Position numbers and translations under genes: made by a program. From a virus: a stretch of DNA of 35,295 bases. Location: positions 1 through 35,295 of IMG/VR virus record IMGVR_UViG_3300021364_000079. One strand, 5' to 3'. Below, one piece after another: positions 8,101 through 18,085 of this stretch. Below the pieces are notes generated by a model. The model saw only the letters and a program-made list of their open reading frames with translations. It had not been told where the DNA came from and ran no database searches. Position 1 is the stretch's first letter; each line of letters begins with the position of its first letter.

Positions 8101-11100
8101 GTATATTCTCGCTATAAAGATTCTTATCGTTTAATTCAGCAAAACAAGCAGCATATTACTGATTATGCCACTGCTGAAGTTGCTGTTAATCATCCAGATT
8201 TTTATTTCCCAGATGATCAACAAACTGATAATGGGTCCAGATTTGCTGATTCTTATCGTTTAATTAAGCAAAATAAGACAGAAATTGTACAAGCAGCATA
8301 TGATGAAATTGCATTGCAACATCCTGGTTTTGTAAATCCAGACCCTGCTGCTTGCCTTCGCGATTTAGGTATTTTTGTTGATTCTATAGCACTTGACGTG
8401 TTTACTGGTGCTAACAGATATACCAGACTATTTACTCTAGAGTATTTCAATGGTCCTGGTGCTAATTCACTGTCTGGCGAAGAAGCAGAAACAATCACTG
8501 CTTTTACTAAAGCTGGGCAAATGATGAAAGATGCAGTCACAAATCAATTGACTGTTAAAGATTTAACAATTACTGCAGATTCTACCACTGGAAGTAATAC
8601 TGACCCATCTTCCTGTGCTAATGTCCGATCAACTATTGATAGTTTAACAACTATTGTCACTAGCACTATTTCTGCAGGCAATACTAATGGTTTGGTAGGT
8701 GAATCTGCTAGTGCTATTATTACGGATGGAGAATCTAAGTGTAAGCGTGATATTGGATATTTTATTGATGCTATTTCTACAGACCTTACAACACTTGGTA
8801 ACTCTTATTCGATTGACTTCATCAAACAGTATTTTGTTGAAGGTGCAGTAAATGGTAAGATTCTTACTTTCACAAATTCTGCTGGCACAACACTTCTAAA
8901 CAGAGCAGATAGAATTTATAACGGGGTTGACACAACCAGTGCTAATGGTGTAGGTGCTACTTTCAGAGTAACCAGAGATTCTAATGGTGTTGTTGATAGC
9001 GTAACTATTCTAGAGGGTGGTTATGGATATGCTGCTACTGACCTAGTAACTATTCCAGGCGGTAAGATTGGTGGCGTTGATATTGCTGACGATATCACTG
9101 TCACAGTTTCTACAGTTGAGCAAGCATGGATTACTGGTGGTCTTCAAGGTGAAGAAGCACCTTCTATCACTGCATACACTGCAGCAGTAGAAGCGATGAA
9201 ACTCGCTATTAATAACCAGTTATTTGTTAAGGACTTGACTCTAACTGGCGACCCACAACCTGGCAATCCTGGATCTGGTCTCAGTGTATTCGGCACTCCT
9301 GGTGTCACTACAAACAATCAAGATACACAATCTTGCTCTAACGTCCAAGCAACTTTAGATACTCTATCAGAGCTCATCTTTACGAGAATTCGTCAGGGTG
9401 ATATGGTTACTGGCACAGCAACCAACCCTGCACTTCCTGAGATTAACTATGGTAGCGCACCTACATTCCAAGAGAAGTGTAAGCGTGACATTGGCATCGT
9501 TGTTGATGCAATCGCAGAAGACCTTGCTTTAGGTGGTAACTATAATATTATTCAGGCAACCTTATCTTACTTTGATAGCACTGGTAATACTCTTATTAAT
9601 AATGGTCTTGCTGGTGAGTTGGCACAATCAGTCACTGCTTTTGAAGAGGCAAGACAACTTTGCTTCAAGGCAGTAACTAATCAACTCAATGTAAGAGATT
9701 TCGACATTTCTGAGGGTCCTGCTGAATTGGGTGTCCCTGGTCCAAATATTCCAAATGATAACCCGAATTCCTGTTTAGATGTAAGAAACAGTATTGATAC
9801 TCTCTTTAGTGTCCTCATTGATAAACTTAATAACGGTACACTTGCTCTACCAGCAGTTAACTATAATGCTGGGTCTGAATCACTTGCTGGTGAATTAAAC
9901 ATCAGCGTTTATGCATATAAGAAGGTTAGAGACCTTGCTATCCTCGCAATGCGTAATTGGAGGACTGGCGATGGCCAAGATACTGACCCACTATATGTTA
10001 AGGACCCAACTAATCCATTAGACCTTCAAATTGATGCAACAATTGATACTTCAACTGCAGGTATTCCACGTTGTGCAGATGTAGCATATACTATCGCTAC
10101 TGAGTTTGATATCCTCATTGAAGCACTTGAGAATACTGGTCCTCTACCTCCTAGAAATAGTGGTAGTGACGAATATATTGTCAAATATGCTCCTCAAACA
10201 GATGACAGCATTACAGTTGATACTAGCAATAACAAGTGTGCAAGCACTAAGGATGCTATTATTGAGAAGATGCGTGTCATTGACAGCATTATCCGTAATG
10301 GTGTAGATGCTGAGCCTCTAGTTTCACAACTTGTCAACACTTCTGACTTTGCAACCAGAGCAACTTTATTCCGCGTTGGTGGTGCTAATCCACACAATAT
10401 GGAAACTGGCACACCAGTCAGACTGGTCCCAGTTGCTGCAAATGATAGCGTAGATAAGCGTCTCATTAGACTACCTAAAGGATTTGACACCAATACTAAG
10501 TATTATGTCATTGCTCCTGGTAAGATTACACAACCAGAAGATTATTCCTCTGGTGGTGCAACTGCACAGTTTAATGATTCTCAGACATTCATGCTTGCAA
10601 CCAGCATCGAAAATGCTACTGCTGGTAACTACATCTATTCGTCTGAGACAACTAGCATCAGCCCAGATATTAAGATTGAAGTCCATCAGTATCTAACTGA
10701 TGTCAACTATGACTTACATCGTTATACTTGCTCACTAGTTAGCTCCAGAGTATTTGAGACTACTACAAACCATGTCTTTGATACCGCTATCAATGGTGTC
10801 CAAGTCCAACAGGTCTTCTTCTATCCATTAGAAGAGAATCTAATCAATGGTGAGGCAGTTGGTGCTGCTCTCGATACTCTACCCACCAAAACTTCTGGTG
10901 ATAGACTAGAGATTGATAGACCATACTATGTTGGTCGCCCAGCAACCTACACTAAGAATAATGAATTCTCTCTATATCTTACTGTCCAGAATGCTATTGA
11001 TAAGCAGAATGCTGTCCAATTTAACTTCCCAAGTGGACAGTCATTCCATGTCTTTGCAACTAAGAAGAGAAGTCCTCTAGGTTATGATCCTGCACAGCAG

Positions 11101-14100
11101 TGCTGGTATCTCAAGTCTCTAGAGTCTGGTAACGAGATTTACCAGAGAATCACGATGTCTGATGCATCGAGAGGAAGTCTTTATGTCAACAAACCACCTC
11201 GCACTCCTGACTCATTCTTCTATAGAGCAGATGATACCAGAGAGAAAGAGGATAAGTCATACAAATTACGTTATGTCATTCCTAACTATCGTGATGATGT
11301 TAGAGACCCACTTGAAGGTTTCGCAATCAGAATTAGGACTGACGAGAAGAGAAAACTTCTACCACAAAAACTACTCCTCAAACCAGTTGCTGCTGGTGTC
11401 CAGAAGGATGCTACATTCTTTGAAGAAGGTCCATCACCAAGAGAAAGACTTGGTGTTGCAGCTGCTCTAACTGAGTATGACCCATACAACCCAATCTACG
11501 CTAAGCGTATTGAGGGCACAAAGACAGAATCTAACGTATCATTCACCATTCAGTCTGCAAGGACCAATGATGATGGTTACCTAGAGATGACCGTCTTTGA
11601 CCATGGTCTAGACCTTGAGTCACTCAAAGCAGAAAGATTTGTAACCGTCAAGGTTGGTCAACCACAAGGTGGCAACGGTGACTTTGTTGAAGGGTCTGTT
11701 GTCACATGGTATGGTGATTATACTGGTAGTGCAACAGTCCACGCATGGTTTGGTAATGAGAATGTTGAGGGTGGTCTACAAGAGTTTAACTATCTTATTC
11801 TAAAGGGTGTCCAAGGTGAATTAGACTTTGCTGATAACAAGCAAACCTTCATCAGACAAACTATTGCAGGTCAGGCAGATGTTACTGCTGAAGTTCTAGA
11901 TAGACCTAACTTCGGTAAAGAAGACAAAGATGAATATCTCTATGGTGTTGAGGCATCTAATGTCTACTGCATCACTCCTGGTGATGTTGTTACTGACGAT
12001 GCTGCTAGACAGTATAGAATTGTCAGTGTCGAAGATGTATCTGACCTAACTGAAACATACTATATCTACAGCATTGAAGAGATTCAGAGAAGAATCCCAC
12101 GTCAGCAAGATGGTGTTTACTATCTAACTGTTGTCCGTGGTGACATTTCACCTCTACCTCTTGGGTCTGGTGTTGGCACAAACTTCAGAAAATTCAAGTT
12201 TAGTCAGCCCGTATCTAGACTCTATCCTCTCACTTATAAGAATGACCCACTACTCTTCCAGTATGATGGTAGTGATGAGCAGGGTGGTAATCAGGATGCT
12301 ACACTCCTCGACCCACCTGCAGCATCTTGTGCCGCTGACAATTATATCCATGGTTTAGTTACAATCAACGATGCCAAGAATTCTGCTACCAAAGAAATGG
12401 TCTTGGATTTCATTAACAATCCTGGATCTGGTGAGCATACTTACACTGGTGTAAATGCTATCAAGGCACAAACTGGTGCAGCATCATCTGGCGCAGAAGA
12501 GCGACTCATTCCTATTGCGGGTGACTCTGGATTCCCACTAGAGCAGAAACTCTATGTTGAATTACGTCGTCCATCTATCGCTCGTGCTGGTAACCACACG
12601 TTTGAATACCTTGGTTTCGGTCCTGGTAACTACTCAACTGGTTTCCCTGCAAGACAGACAGTTATTCTAACTGATGTCCAAGACTACTATGCACAGGCTA
12701 AGAAGCAAGATGCTGGTATCGTCTTCTACACTGGTATCAACTCCAATGGTGAATTATATATCGGTAATCGTAAGATTAATGCTATTACTGGTGAAGAAGA
12801 ATTCCTAGATGCACTCATCCTAGAGGAAGATGATTCGGAAGATGGTGAATTCGGTAGTCTCGTTACGGTCTTTGAGGACCCCGTAACGTTTGAGAATATC
12901 ATTACTCTAAACGCTCCACCTAATCTAACTAACTTCTTCAACTCACCTGTCATCGTCAACGTTGACCCTGAGTTTGAAGCGAAGATGACTCCTCCTTCAC
13001 TTAGAATTGTATCACGTCCTGGTGATAGACAAGGTGTAGTCCCTGGTGATGATGACCAACTACTTGACACTACGAGAGCTGGTGACATCTTAATTGATAA
13101 AAATAGAGTCAGAGCTGCCATCTTTGACCTCAACCCAAGAGGCACTCAGAGATATACTCTTAGGTCTGGTGTTGACAATACGACACCCAACCAGGATACT
13201 TCTGGCACAAAAGCGAGATTTAGTTCTTCACAAACATTATCTTTTGGGTCTAGTGTCCCTCTATCTGGCGACATTCTATTCAAGGGTGGTGAAGTAGGTA
13301 ATACTGGATCACTGGGTTGGATTTATGCTAACTCTTACACACCATTCACTCTAAGTGCAAGTCCTGGTAATGAGTCTGCTATTGATATCACTGGTATTGA
13401 ATTCTTCCCTAATCTGAATGTTGTTAAACTTATCTTCCAAGTTGGTAAGGTTAACTTTAGCTCAACTAATCCTGGCGCATCGCTTGGTATTACATTAAGT
13501 AGTCAAATTAAGATTACTGGTGGTCAAGACAGACTTGCAACTCTTGAAGGTGTCCATACCGTATATAATAATGCTGCTGAAGGTTATGAATACCTAGAGT
13601 CTAATGGATATGTTTATCTCCTCACTGAGAGAGCATCTGAGGCAGTATTAACTGGCAATGCTCCTTATATCTCTTCGACAAATCCAACTGCACAAGGAAA
13701 TCTAGAGATTTCAATCGGTGTTTCTGCATGGAAGGAAACTGGGGTTATTGGTGCTGAGGCACTAAGGACAGAAACCGCTGTATATGGTGATTATAAACTA
13801 GGTATCAACACTATTGCTAGAGCAGTTTCTACAGATTATGAAGATGGATTTGTTTCTACTGCAACATATCCAAGAGCAAACCTTGATGTTGTTGGTAACA
13901 CATTTATTAGTGGTAGGACTCAAACCACACTATCTGATGGTAGTGGTGGCACACCAGTAGCAACTAAGCACGCATTTATTGTTGGTGGTGACAGTGCAAA
14001 TCCCGATTCTACTGCTGAATTTAGAGTTACAACTACAACACTATCTCAAGATGGACGCACTGAAGGTGCAACTGCCGATATTGATAATGGTAGAGTTGGT

Positions 14101-16968
14101 ATTAACGTCAATGACGCAGCACTAGATAAAAACTTCGTTGTTTCTGGTGACGCAAGAATTACTGGTGACTTCACCTTTGAATCTGACATTGATGTTGATG
14201 GTGGCGATATTCGCTCTACTGCTGCTACATTCAACATTGCTAATCAGACCAGCACTACATCATTGAATCTCACTGGTTATGCTGTAAATGTAGCGATTGC
14301 TGACCTAGCAACGGCAGACCAAACAATCAATATTGGCACTGCGGTAACAGGCACAAGCACACTCAATGTCCACACAGATTCTATTAATTCTACTGTTAAT
14401 GTAGGCACGGTTGAAAATACTGGTGCTGGAAATATTTCCAGAATCACTTTAGGTGGTGCATTTGCTAACAAGCAGGCAAGTATCTTTAACATTAAGAATT
14501 ATCAGACAATCGTTGATGGCATTCTCACTATTAATGGTGGAGAAATCAATACAACATCTCCTGATGGTGAGTTTACTCTCTTCCCATCTGGTATCACCAA
14601 GTTAAATATTGGTCTATCAGTTGGTGAGTTGACTCTTGGTGGTGTTGCTGGTGAGACTCAAATCAGAAATGGCATTAGAGTCCAAGGATCTGCATTCTTC
14701 GAGTCAGACATGACTCAAAATGGTGGTCTTAAGAATACTAATCTCGGTATCGATAGAAACATCTTCGGCACGATTCGCATTGCTACCTTGGCGAGAAGTA
14801 GTAACGTTGCAACGGTAACTACTATTGACCCACACAACTTAACCACTGGTGATACAGCAGAGATTGATTCTAGTGTAGATTCATTCAATACTGTAAATGC
14901 AGTATCTCTAACTGTTGTAGACAACACCACATTTACTTATAGCAATACGGGCAGTAATTTCTCTGCCGCAGCTGCTACAGGTACTGTTATTACTGGTGTT
15001 GGTCTCAATCAGTCAACAGGCACACTTGCAAATCTAAACATCGACTTCTTCAGTGTTGTTGATGACTTTAGTGGAGTTGTCAATATCACTACAGTAACTG
15101 CTAATAAGATTATTGTTGATACAAGTGGTCACTTCTTCAATACTAATGAGTCAGTCCAGTTTATTGATGTTGGTAATTTAACTGGTGTCAATACGACTTC
15201 TACTTATTATATTGAAAGCAGAGATGCTCTAGGATTCGTCCTTAAGGATGTTAATGACAACACGATTACCGTTTCTCTTCAGCAAGGTAGCACCGATGCT
15301 GGCACTGCAAGAATGGTTCTTGCAGAGACAACTGTTGATACAGTTGGTGGACAACCATGGGGTGATGATTCATATAAGAATCAGATTCTGAATGGTGTCC
15401 AGACATACTTGCTACCAATCAGCAATCCATCTGGCATTGGTATCAGTGAGTTGTATTTGGTTGGCACAGAAATTGTGCAGACGGTCAACTTCCCAACAAC
15501 TTATGTCCCAGATTCTCCTGTCCCATATACCGTTGAGGTTATTAGAGGACAAAGAGGTACCGCACAATCTGCACAACCAGATGGACAAAAGGTTGTAAGA
15601 TTGATTGAGCAGCAAAATGCTTCTTACATCTCACCTAACCCAGTCACTGCTCTTGATACTACAATTAACGTTGCAGAATTCTCTGCTGCTATCAAGGCAG
15701 GTGACCTATTCCGTCTCAATAAGACGGACTTAAACACTGGTGGTGAATATACAAGAATCACGGTAATTAACCCTGCTGATGCTCAGTCCTTCACTATTAA
15801 TAATGGTGATTTCGGCACCACTGTCTTGCCTAAGGACCCACTTGAAGTCTTTAAGACTATCTCTACCACTGGTAACACACAAATTAGTGGCGACGTTGTA
15901 ATCGGTTACGATACTACGAAACCATTCATCAACGCTGCAAATGACCAGAATCTTGCTGATGCTTACGGCAAGACTAATAGTGAAGCAACTGGTAGCACAC
16001 TAGAAACAACTGGTGGTGGTAATCTAACGGTCCACAACTCAATCGAGTTGAGTGGTAATACTTCTACTTCTACTCCTGAAAAACAATACTTCGTTATCAC
16101 TAATGGCACTCTACCTAAATTCTATGTTGAGTCTGCTTCTGGTGACACAAGTCTATACAATGGTGCAGACCTCAAGATTTTCAAAGATTCCTTCTTTGCA
16201 ACTGGGTCATTCGACAAAGGCAGGACTAACAGTGCAACTAATATCGCACTTGAGGTATTGGGTGCAACTGGTAACACTAAGATTGCTGGTACACTAAGGA
16301 CTGGTGACGACTTTGCAGTTGGCACACTTGCTAATCCTGCAAATCCTGAGAGTGGAAGCAATGCTCATACCTCTAGATTCACAGTTGATGCACAAACTGG
16401 TGACACATACGTTGGTAGATATCTAGAAGTCAACGGTGTATCTTCTGCAAATCCTTCTGACGCTACTGAGATTGTCCAAATCAACAACTTGGGCGTCAGT
16501 GGTAATAAACCATTCACATTCAGGCAAAATGCTTCTATTGAGGCATTCGGTCACGAAAACTTCTACAACGCAAACGGTGGTAGAAAGACGGTGTTTATTT
16601 CTACACAGGGCAATACAGATGCATCTGCTGAGTCACTAGAGTCTAACTTACAATATCTCGTCATTCCTTCATCTACACTTGTATTGAGATTGCCTAACGA
16701 TGCAATCACTGGTGATACAATCAGAATTGTAGACGTTGGTGGTGCTCTCAACTTTGCTAATAATCTAGTTGTTAGAGCGCCAAGTGGTATTAAGGTCCAA
16801 GGGTCAGATACAGGTAGCAACTTGGGTGGTGTTTCTAACTATCCTGGTGGTGAATTAGTTGTCAACACTCCGAATGCTGCTTTCGGTCTCATCTTTGTGG
16901 GTGACCAAGATTTAGATGGCAACGGTATTCCCGATGCATTCCAAGGTTGGTGGTTAATGGAGATTTAA
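5131..16968 (+). CDS. Giant (3945-aa) fibre-like virion structural protein
   Basis: One uninterrupted reading frame behind a late promoter. Residues about 20-560 look like a right-handed beta-helix of the pectate-lyase type: entry motif NRGNSPTRPFLTIQRA, later rungs such as FNVTGGCYFWQFTILDGD and DAFIQNVSIFAVGF. Residues about 690-1720 are helical with five KCKRDIG-like repeats (near 700, 907, 1073, 1203 and 1449), each followed by a DL..GN turn, alternating with SC-x-VR-x-TID repeats. Residues about 1720-2900 are mixed beta. From about 2910 the chain becomes a Gly/Thr/Asn-rich beta repeat (TGDFTFESDIDVDGG, TLNVHTDSINSTVNVG) typical of fibre shafts, ending in GWWLMEI. No peptidase or chaperone domain was seen. 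Very large structural proteins followed by collar fibres occur in cyanomyoviruses; host recognition or a fibre base role is inferred. Confidence 0.85.
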   Translation: MPLTKLENLISSKTGRYLYVSPDDFNASDALDNRGNSPTRPFLTIQRAFLEVARYSYVPGQENDRFDQFSIMLSPGNHYIDNRPGILNPEEIAPFAYNQATQEWEDESIVDLSNPNNILYKFNGPNGGATIPRGTSLVGMDLRRTRLHPLYVPDPADSDIGRTTLFNVTGGCYFWQFTILDGDVEPNSPLYDAQEGIGKVYYQPGNTLTTIPYYSHHKICNFEFADREDLGLLYRKIARAFSQFQPTIDDPGEFEQRPQENRIVGPLQDAIRIDTIEVNNVAGTTALDVTVKTKTNHGYYVGQAVAMANLRSTLPAGASEPIPLSNDPLTGVFSVREISITDPKEFTYRVIGKNAAAVGLGDKIGTPIAPPDLDTNAITQAEIDSVESASPYVFNVSIRSTWGICGIHADGSRATGFKSMVIAQYTGVSLQRDDRAFIRYDEFSNTWNQASLTDAFATTPYHAKGDAYWKDDWRNFHVKASNDAFIQNVSIFAVGFADHFLMESGGDMSITNSNSNFGNTSLHAIGYKGYAFSQDQGGYISHIIPPKKVTTTTKKYQYFTFDQTKIRGNSALDTSLGTYNLVRLYLANDESNDPLQKPATTVNGFRLGAQSHDKIYVKLDPATGFTGSIREAELAPAGYRKFDVALSILSPTTNNAVVSNNDQDAANLLDLNRDFIASEVYGYITRKYPYLLTKEGLTIGKCRRDVGYILEAVANDLRVGGNVNSVQAGQAYYTGNQLDFIEGEREETLEAFSYARSLAVAAMRNWEFRIENCSTTLNNDVVTIPAAITTIGIVEGMSVTATPAGGQNNPIPAGTYVKEIISTTQIRLGNANDTDTVNATATIQATGPAAGGITLNFELNQPKFASSSGRAFDAGTLITLNKDFIAEEALILAKQWDPSTTVPDETKCKRDIGLILDGLVTDLRTFGNAGIVDAATSYVGAPSRYFDAKNLILSNRREIIDKAAAKLAIEYPDFYYGGSGFSNGGDAQTNVYSRYKDSYRLIQQNKQHITDYATAEVAVNHPDFYFPDDQQTDNGSRFADSYRLIKQNKTEIVQAAYDEIALQHPGFVNPDPAACLRDLGIFVDSIALDVFTGANRYTRLFTLEYFNGPGANSLSGEEAETITAFTKAGQMMKDAVTNQLTVKDLTITADSTTGSNTDPSSCANVRSTIDSLTTIVTSTISAGNTNGLVGESASAIITDGESKCKRDIGYFIDAISTDLTTLGNSYSIDFIKQYFVEGAVNGKILTFTNSAGTTLLNRADRIYNGVDTTSANGVGATFRVTRDSNGVVDSVTILEGGYGYAATDLVTIPGGKIGGVDIADDITVTVSTVEQAWITGGLQGEEAPSITAYTAAVEAMKLAINNQLFVKDLTLTGDPQPGNPGSGLSVFGTPGVTTNNQDTQSCSNVQATLDTLSELIFTRIRQGDMVTGTATNPALPEINYGSAPTFQEKCKRDIGIVVDAIAEDLALGGNYNIIQATLSYFDSTGNTLINNGLAGELAQSVTAFEEARQLCFKAVTNQLNVRDFDISEGPAELGVPGPNIPNDNPNSCLDVRNSIDTLFSVLIDKLNNGTLALPAVNYNAGSESLAGELNISVYAYKKVRDLAILAMRNWRTGDGQDTDPLYVKDPTNPLDLQIDATIDTSTAGIPRCADVAYTIATEFDILIEALENTGPLPPRNSGSDEYIVKYAPQTDDSITVDTSNNKCASTKDAIIEKMRVIDSIIRNGVDAEPLVSQLVNTSDFATRATLFRVGGANPHNMETGTPVRLVPVAANDSVDKRLIRLPKGFDTNTKYYVIAPGKITQPEDYSSGGATAQFNDSQTFMLATSIENATAGNYIYSSETTSISPDIKIEVHQYLTDVNYDLHRYTCSLVSSRVFETTTNHVFDTAINGVQVQQVFFYPLEENLINGEAVGAALDTLPTKTSGDRLEIDRPYYVGRPATYTKNNEFSLYLTVQNAIDKQNAVQFNFPSGQSFHVFATKKRSPLGYDPAQQCWYLKSLESGNEIYQRITMSDASRGSLYVNKPPRTPDSFFYRADDTREKEDKSYKLRYVIPNYRDDVRDPLEGFAIRIRTDEKRKLLPQKLLLKPVAAGVQKDATFFEEGPSPRERLGVAAALTEYDPYNPIYAKRIEGTKTESNVSFTIQSARTNDDGYLEMTVFDHGLDLESLKAERFVTVKVGQPQGGNGDFVEGSVVTWYGDYTGSATVHAWFGNENVEGGLQEFNYLILKGVQGELDFADNKQTFIRQTIAGQADVTAEVLDRPNFGKEDKDEYLYGVEASNVYCITPGDVVTDDAARQYRIVSVEDVSDLTETYYIYSIEEIQRRIPRQQDGVYYLTVVRGDISPLPLGSGVGTNFRKFKFSQPVSRLYPLTYKNDPLLFQYDGSDEQGGNQDATLLDPPAASCAADNYIHGLVTINDAKNSATKEMVLDFINNPGSGEHTYTGVNAIKAQTGAASSGAEERLIPIAGDSGFPLEQKLYVELRRPSIARAGNHTFEYLGFGPGNYSTGFPARQTVILTDVQDYYAQAKKQDAGIVFYTGINSNGELYIGNRKINAITGEEEFLDALILEEDDSEDGEFGSLVTVFEDPVTFENIITLNAPPNLTNFFNSPVIVNVDPEFEAKMTPPSLRIVSRPGDRQGVVPGDDDQLLDTTRAGDILIDKNRVRAAIFDLNPRGTQRYTLRSGVDNTTPNQDTSGTKARFSSSQTLSFGSSVPLSGDILFKGGEVGNTGSLGWIYANSYTPFTLSASPGNESAIDITGIEFFPNLNVVKLIFQVGKVNFSSTNPGASLGITLSSQIKITGGQDRLATLEGVHTVYNNAAEGYEYLESNGYVYLLTERASEAVLTGNAPYISSTNPTAQGNLEISIGVSAWKETGVIGAEALRTETAVYGDYKLGINTIARAVSTDYEDGFVSTATYPRANLDVVGNTFISGRTQTTLSDGSGGTPVATKHAFIVGGDSANPDSTAEFRVTTTTLSQDGRTEGATADIDNGRVGINVNDAALDKNFVVSGDARITGDFTFESDIDVDGGDIRSTAATFNIANQTSTTSLNLTGYAVNVAIADLATADQTINIGTAVTGTSTLNVHTDSINSTVNVGTVENTGAGNISRITLGGAFANKQASIFNIKNYQTIVDGILTINGGEINTTSPDGEFTLFPSGITKLNIGLSVGELTLGGVAGETQIRNGIRVQGSAFFESDMTQNGGLKNTNLGIDRNIFGTIRIATLARSSNVATVTTIDPHNLTTGDTAEIDSSVDSFNTVNAVSLTVVDNTTFTYSNTGSNFSAAAATGTVITGVGLNQSTGTLANLNIDFFSVVDDFSGVVNITTVTANKIIVDTSGHFFNTNESVQFIDVGNLTGVNTTSTYYIESRDALGFVLKDVNDNTITVSLQQGSTDAGTARMVLAETTVDTVGGQPWGDDSYKNQILNGVQTYLLPISNPSGIGISELYLVGTEIVQTVNFPTTYVPDSPVPYTVEVIRGQRGTAQSAQPDGQKVVRLIEQQNASYISPNPVTALDTTINVAEFSAAIKAGDLFRLNKTDLNTGGEYTRITVINPADAQSFTINNGDFGTTVLPKDPLEVFKTISTTGNTQISGDVVIGYDTTKPFINAANDQNLADAYGKTNSEATGSTLETTGGGNLTVHNSIELSGNTSTSTPEKQYFVITNGTLPKFYVESASGDTSLYNGADLKIFKDSFFATGSFDKGRTNSATNIALEVLGATGNTKIAGTLRTGDDFAVGTLANPANPESGSNAHTSRFTVDAQTGDTYVGRYLEVNGVSSANPSDATEIVQINNLGVSGNKPFTFRQNASIEAFGHENFYNANGGRKTVFISTQGNTDASAESLESNLQYLVIPSSTLVLRLPNDAITGDTIRIVDVGGALNFANNLVVRAPSGIKVQGSDTGSNLGGVSNYPGGELVVNTPNAAFGLIFVGDQDLDGNGIPDAFQGWWLMEI

Positions 16969-16971
16969 TAT

Positions 16972-18081
16972 ATGGCATTTGCAGACGCAGCAAAATATAA
17001 CGAAGTAAGAAAAATGAGGGGGTTGCCCATCGGGACTATTGTCCCTTGGGCAGCTGAATCTTCTGCGATTCCTACTGGTTGGTTGGTTTGTAATGGTCGC
17101 AATAACGATATTGATGAATATCCTCTATTGTATGAAGCTATTGGTAATGTATATGGAGGCACTGCAGGGTCAACTTTCAAAGTCCCTGCCTTGACAAATA
17201 ATCAGAAAGGTATTGTAGATATTTCTGAAGGTTATTTCACTGTTTTGCAAAGTAAAGGTGCTGCTCATGAACCACAGTATAGCAGTAAATCTGATGATGA
17301 ATTTTGGAAATTAGTCGGCGGTGGAAATAATGGTAATGAAGCTGCTAATACACAAAGCACTTGGCAATCAACAATTGATTTAGTTGGTGAATTTTCTGGG
17401 TCTCCAGATTTCTTAGCAACCTATGATGATATTACCATGACTGAGGGTAGTTATTTTGGTATCTCTATTTACAATTCATATAATTTGATGGATTACCATA
17501 TGAGTATGCATAGTCATGGTATTGCTAACGAATCTTCAACAGAAACAACAGCATATAATCATGATAGTCCTGGTCAAGCAGTCCGTTGTCCTAGTGGTGG
17601 ATGGCCTGTTGGTAGTTGTAAGATGGTTTGCACTCAAACTCCTTGTTTGAGAACCAGAAATGGTCTTAAGTATGCAAACAATAGTGGTGACTTGAATAAT
17701 TCTTTTGGTTACTGGTCATCACCAGCTGCAGGTGGAGGTAGTGTCCAACCTGTTCCAGGTGGTGAAACTGCATCTGGTGGTTATTATCCTGGTGATGGTA
17801 GATGTGGAGGCAATATGACTTGTGCTTCATTTAGTGGTAATGACCTAATTACCTTTACTAGCTTGTCTAGTGATGAGAAGGCAGATTCTCAACCACATAA
17901 CCACACATCCAGTCAATTTGACTTTGAAGCAGATTTTTCGGTGACAAGTCCTGGTATTGTTGATAATGTGAAAATAAATACAGTTAAGATTGTTAATTCT
18001 TCTGGAGAAAATTTTGGCAACATAACCGCTACAACAGTTACTCCAACTTTAGATATGGTTTTCATTATCAGAGCATATTAA
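16972..18081 (+). CDS. Tail-collar domain fibre protein 1
   Basis: 369 aa, starting 3 nt after the giant gene. Residues 15-74 carry the phage tail-collar signature (GLPIGTIVPW, then PTGWLVCNG, then STFKVPAL), the fold of T4 gp12-type short fibres. The distal part has two HxH motifs (H180/H182 and H309/H311), a Cys-rich segment (CPSGGWPVGSCKMVCTQTPC) and a Gly-rich stretch, as in trimeric metal-binding fibre tips. Length and layout match the next gene, indicating a duplicated family. The protein probably forms a trimer at the distal tail. There is no strong ribosome site, so translational coupling to the giant gene is likely. Confidence 0.85.
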   Translation: MAFADAAKYNEVRKMRGLPIGTIVPWAAESSAIPTGWLVCNGRNNDIDEYPLLYEAIGNVYGGTAGSTFKVPALTNNQKGIVDISEGYFTVLQSKGAAHEPQYSSKSDDEFWKLVGGGNNGNEAANTQSTWQSTIDLVGEFSGSPDFLATYDDITMTEGSYFGISIYNSYNLMDYHMSMHSHGIANESSTETTAYNHDSPGQAVRCPSGGWPVGSCKMVCTQTPCLRTRNGLKYANNSGDLNNSFGYWSSPAAGGGSVQPVPGGETASGGYYPGDGRCGGNMTCASFSGNDLITFTSLSSDEKADSQPHNHTSSQFDFEADFSVTSPGIVDNVKINTVKIVNSSGENFGNITATTVTPTLDMVFIIRAY

Positions 18082-18085
18082 TAAA

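Noticed and set aside
13088-13150. Ribosomal-frameshift or second gene inside the giant gene
   Set aside because: The main frame is uninterrupted and reads as protein throughout; alternative frames are short shadows.
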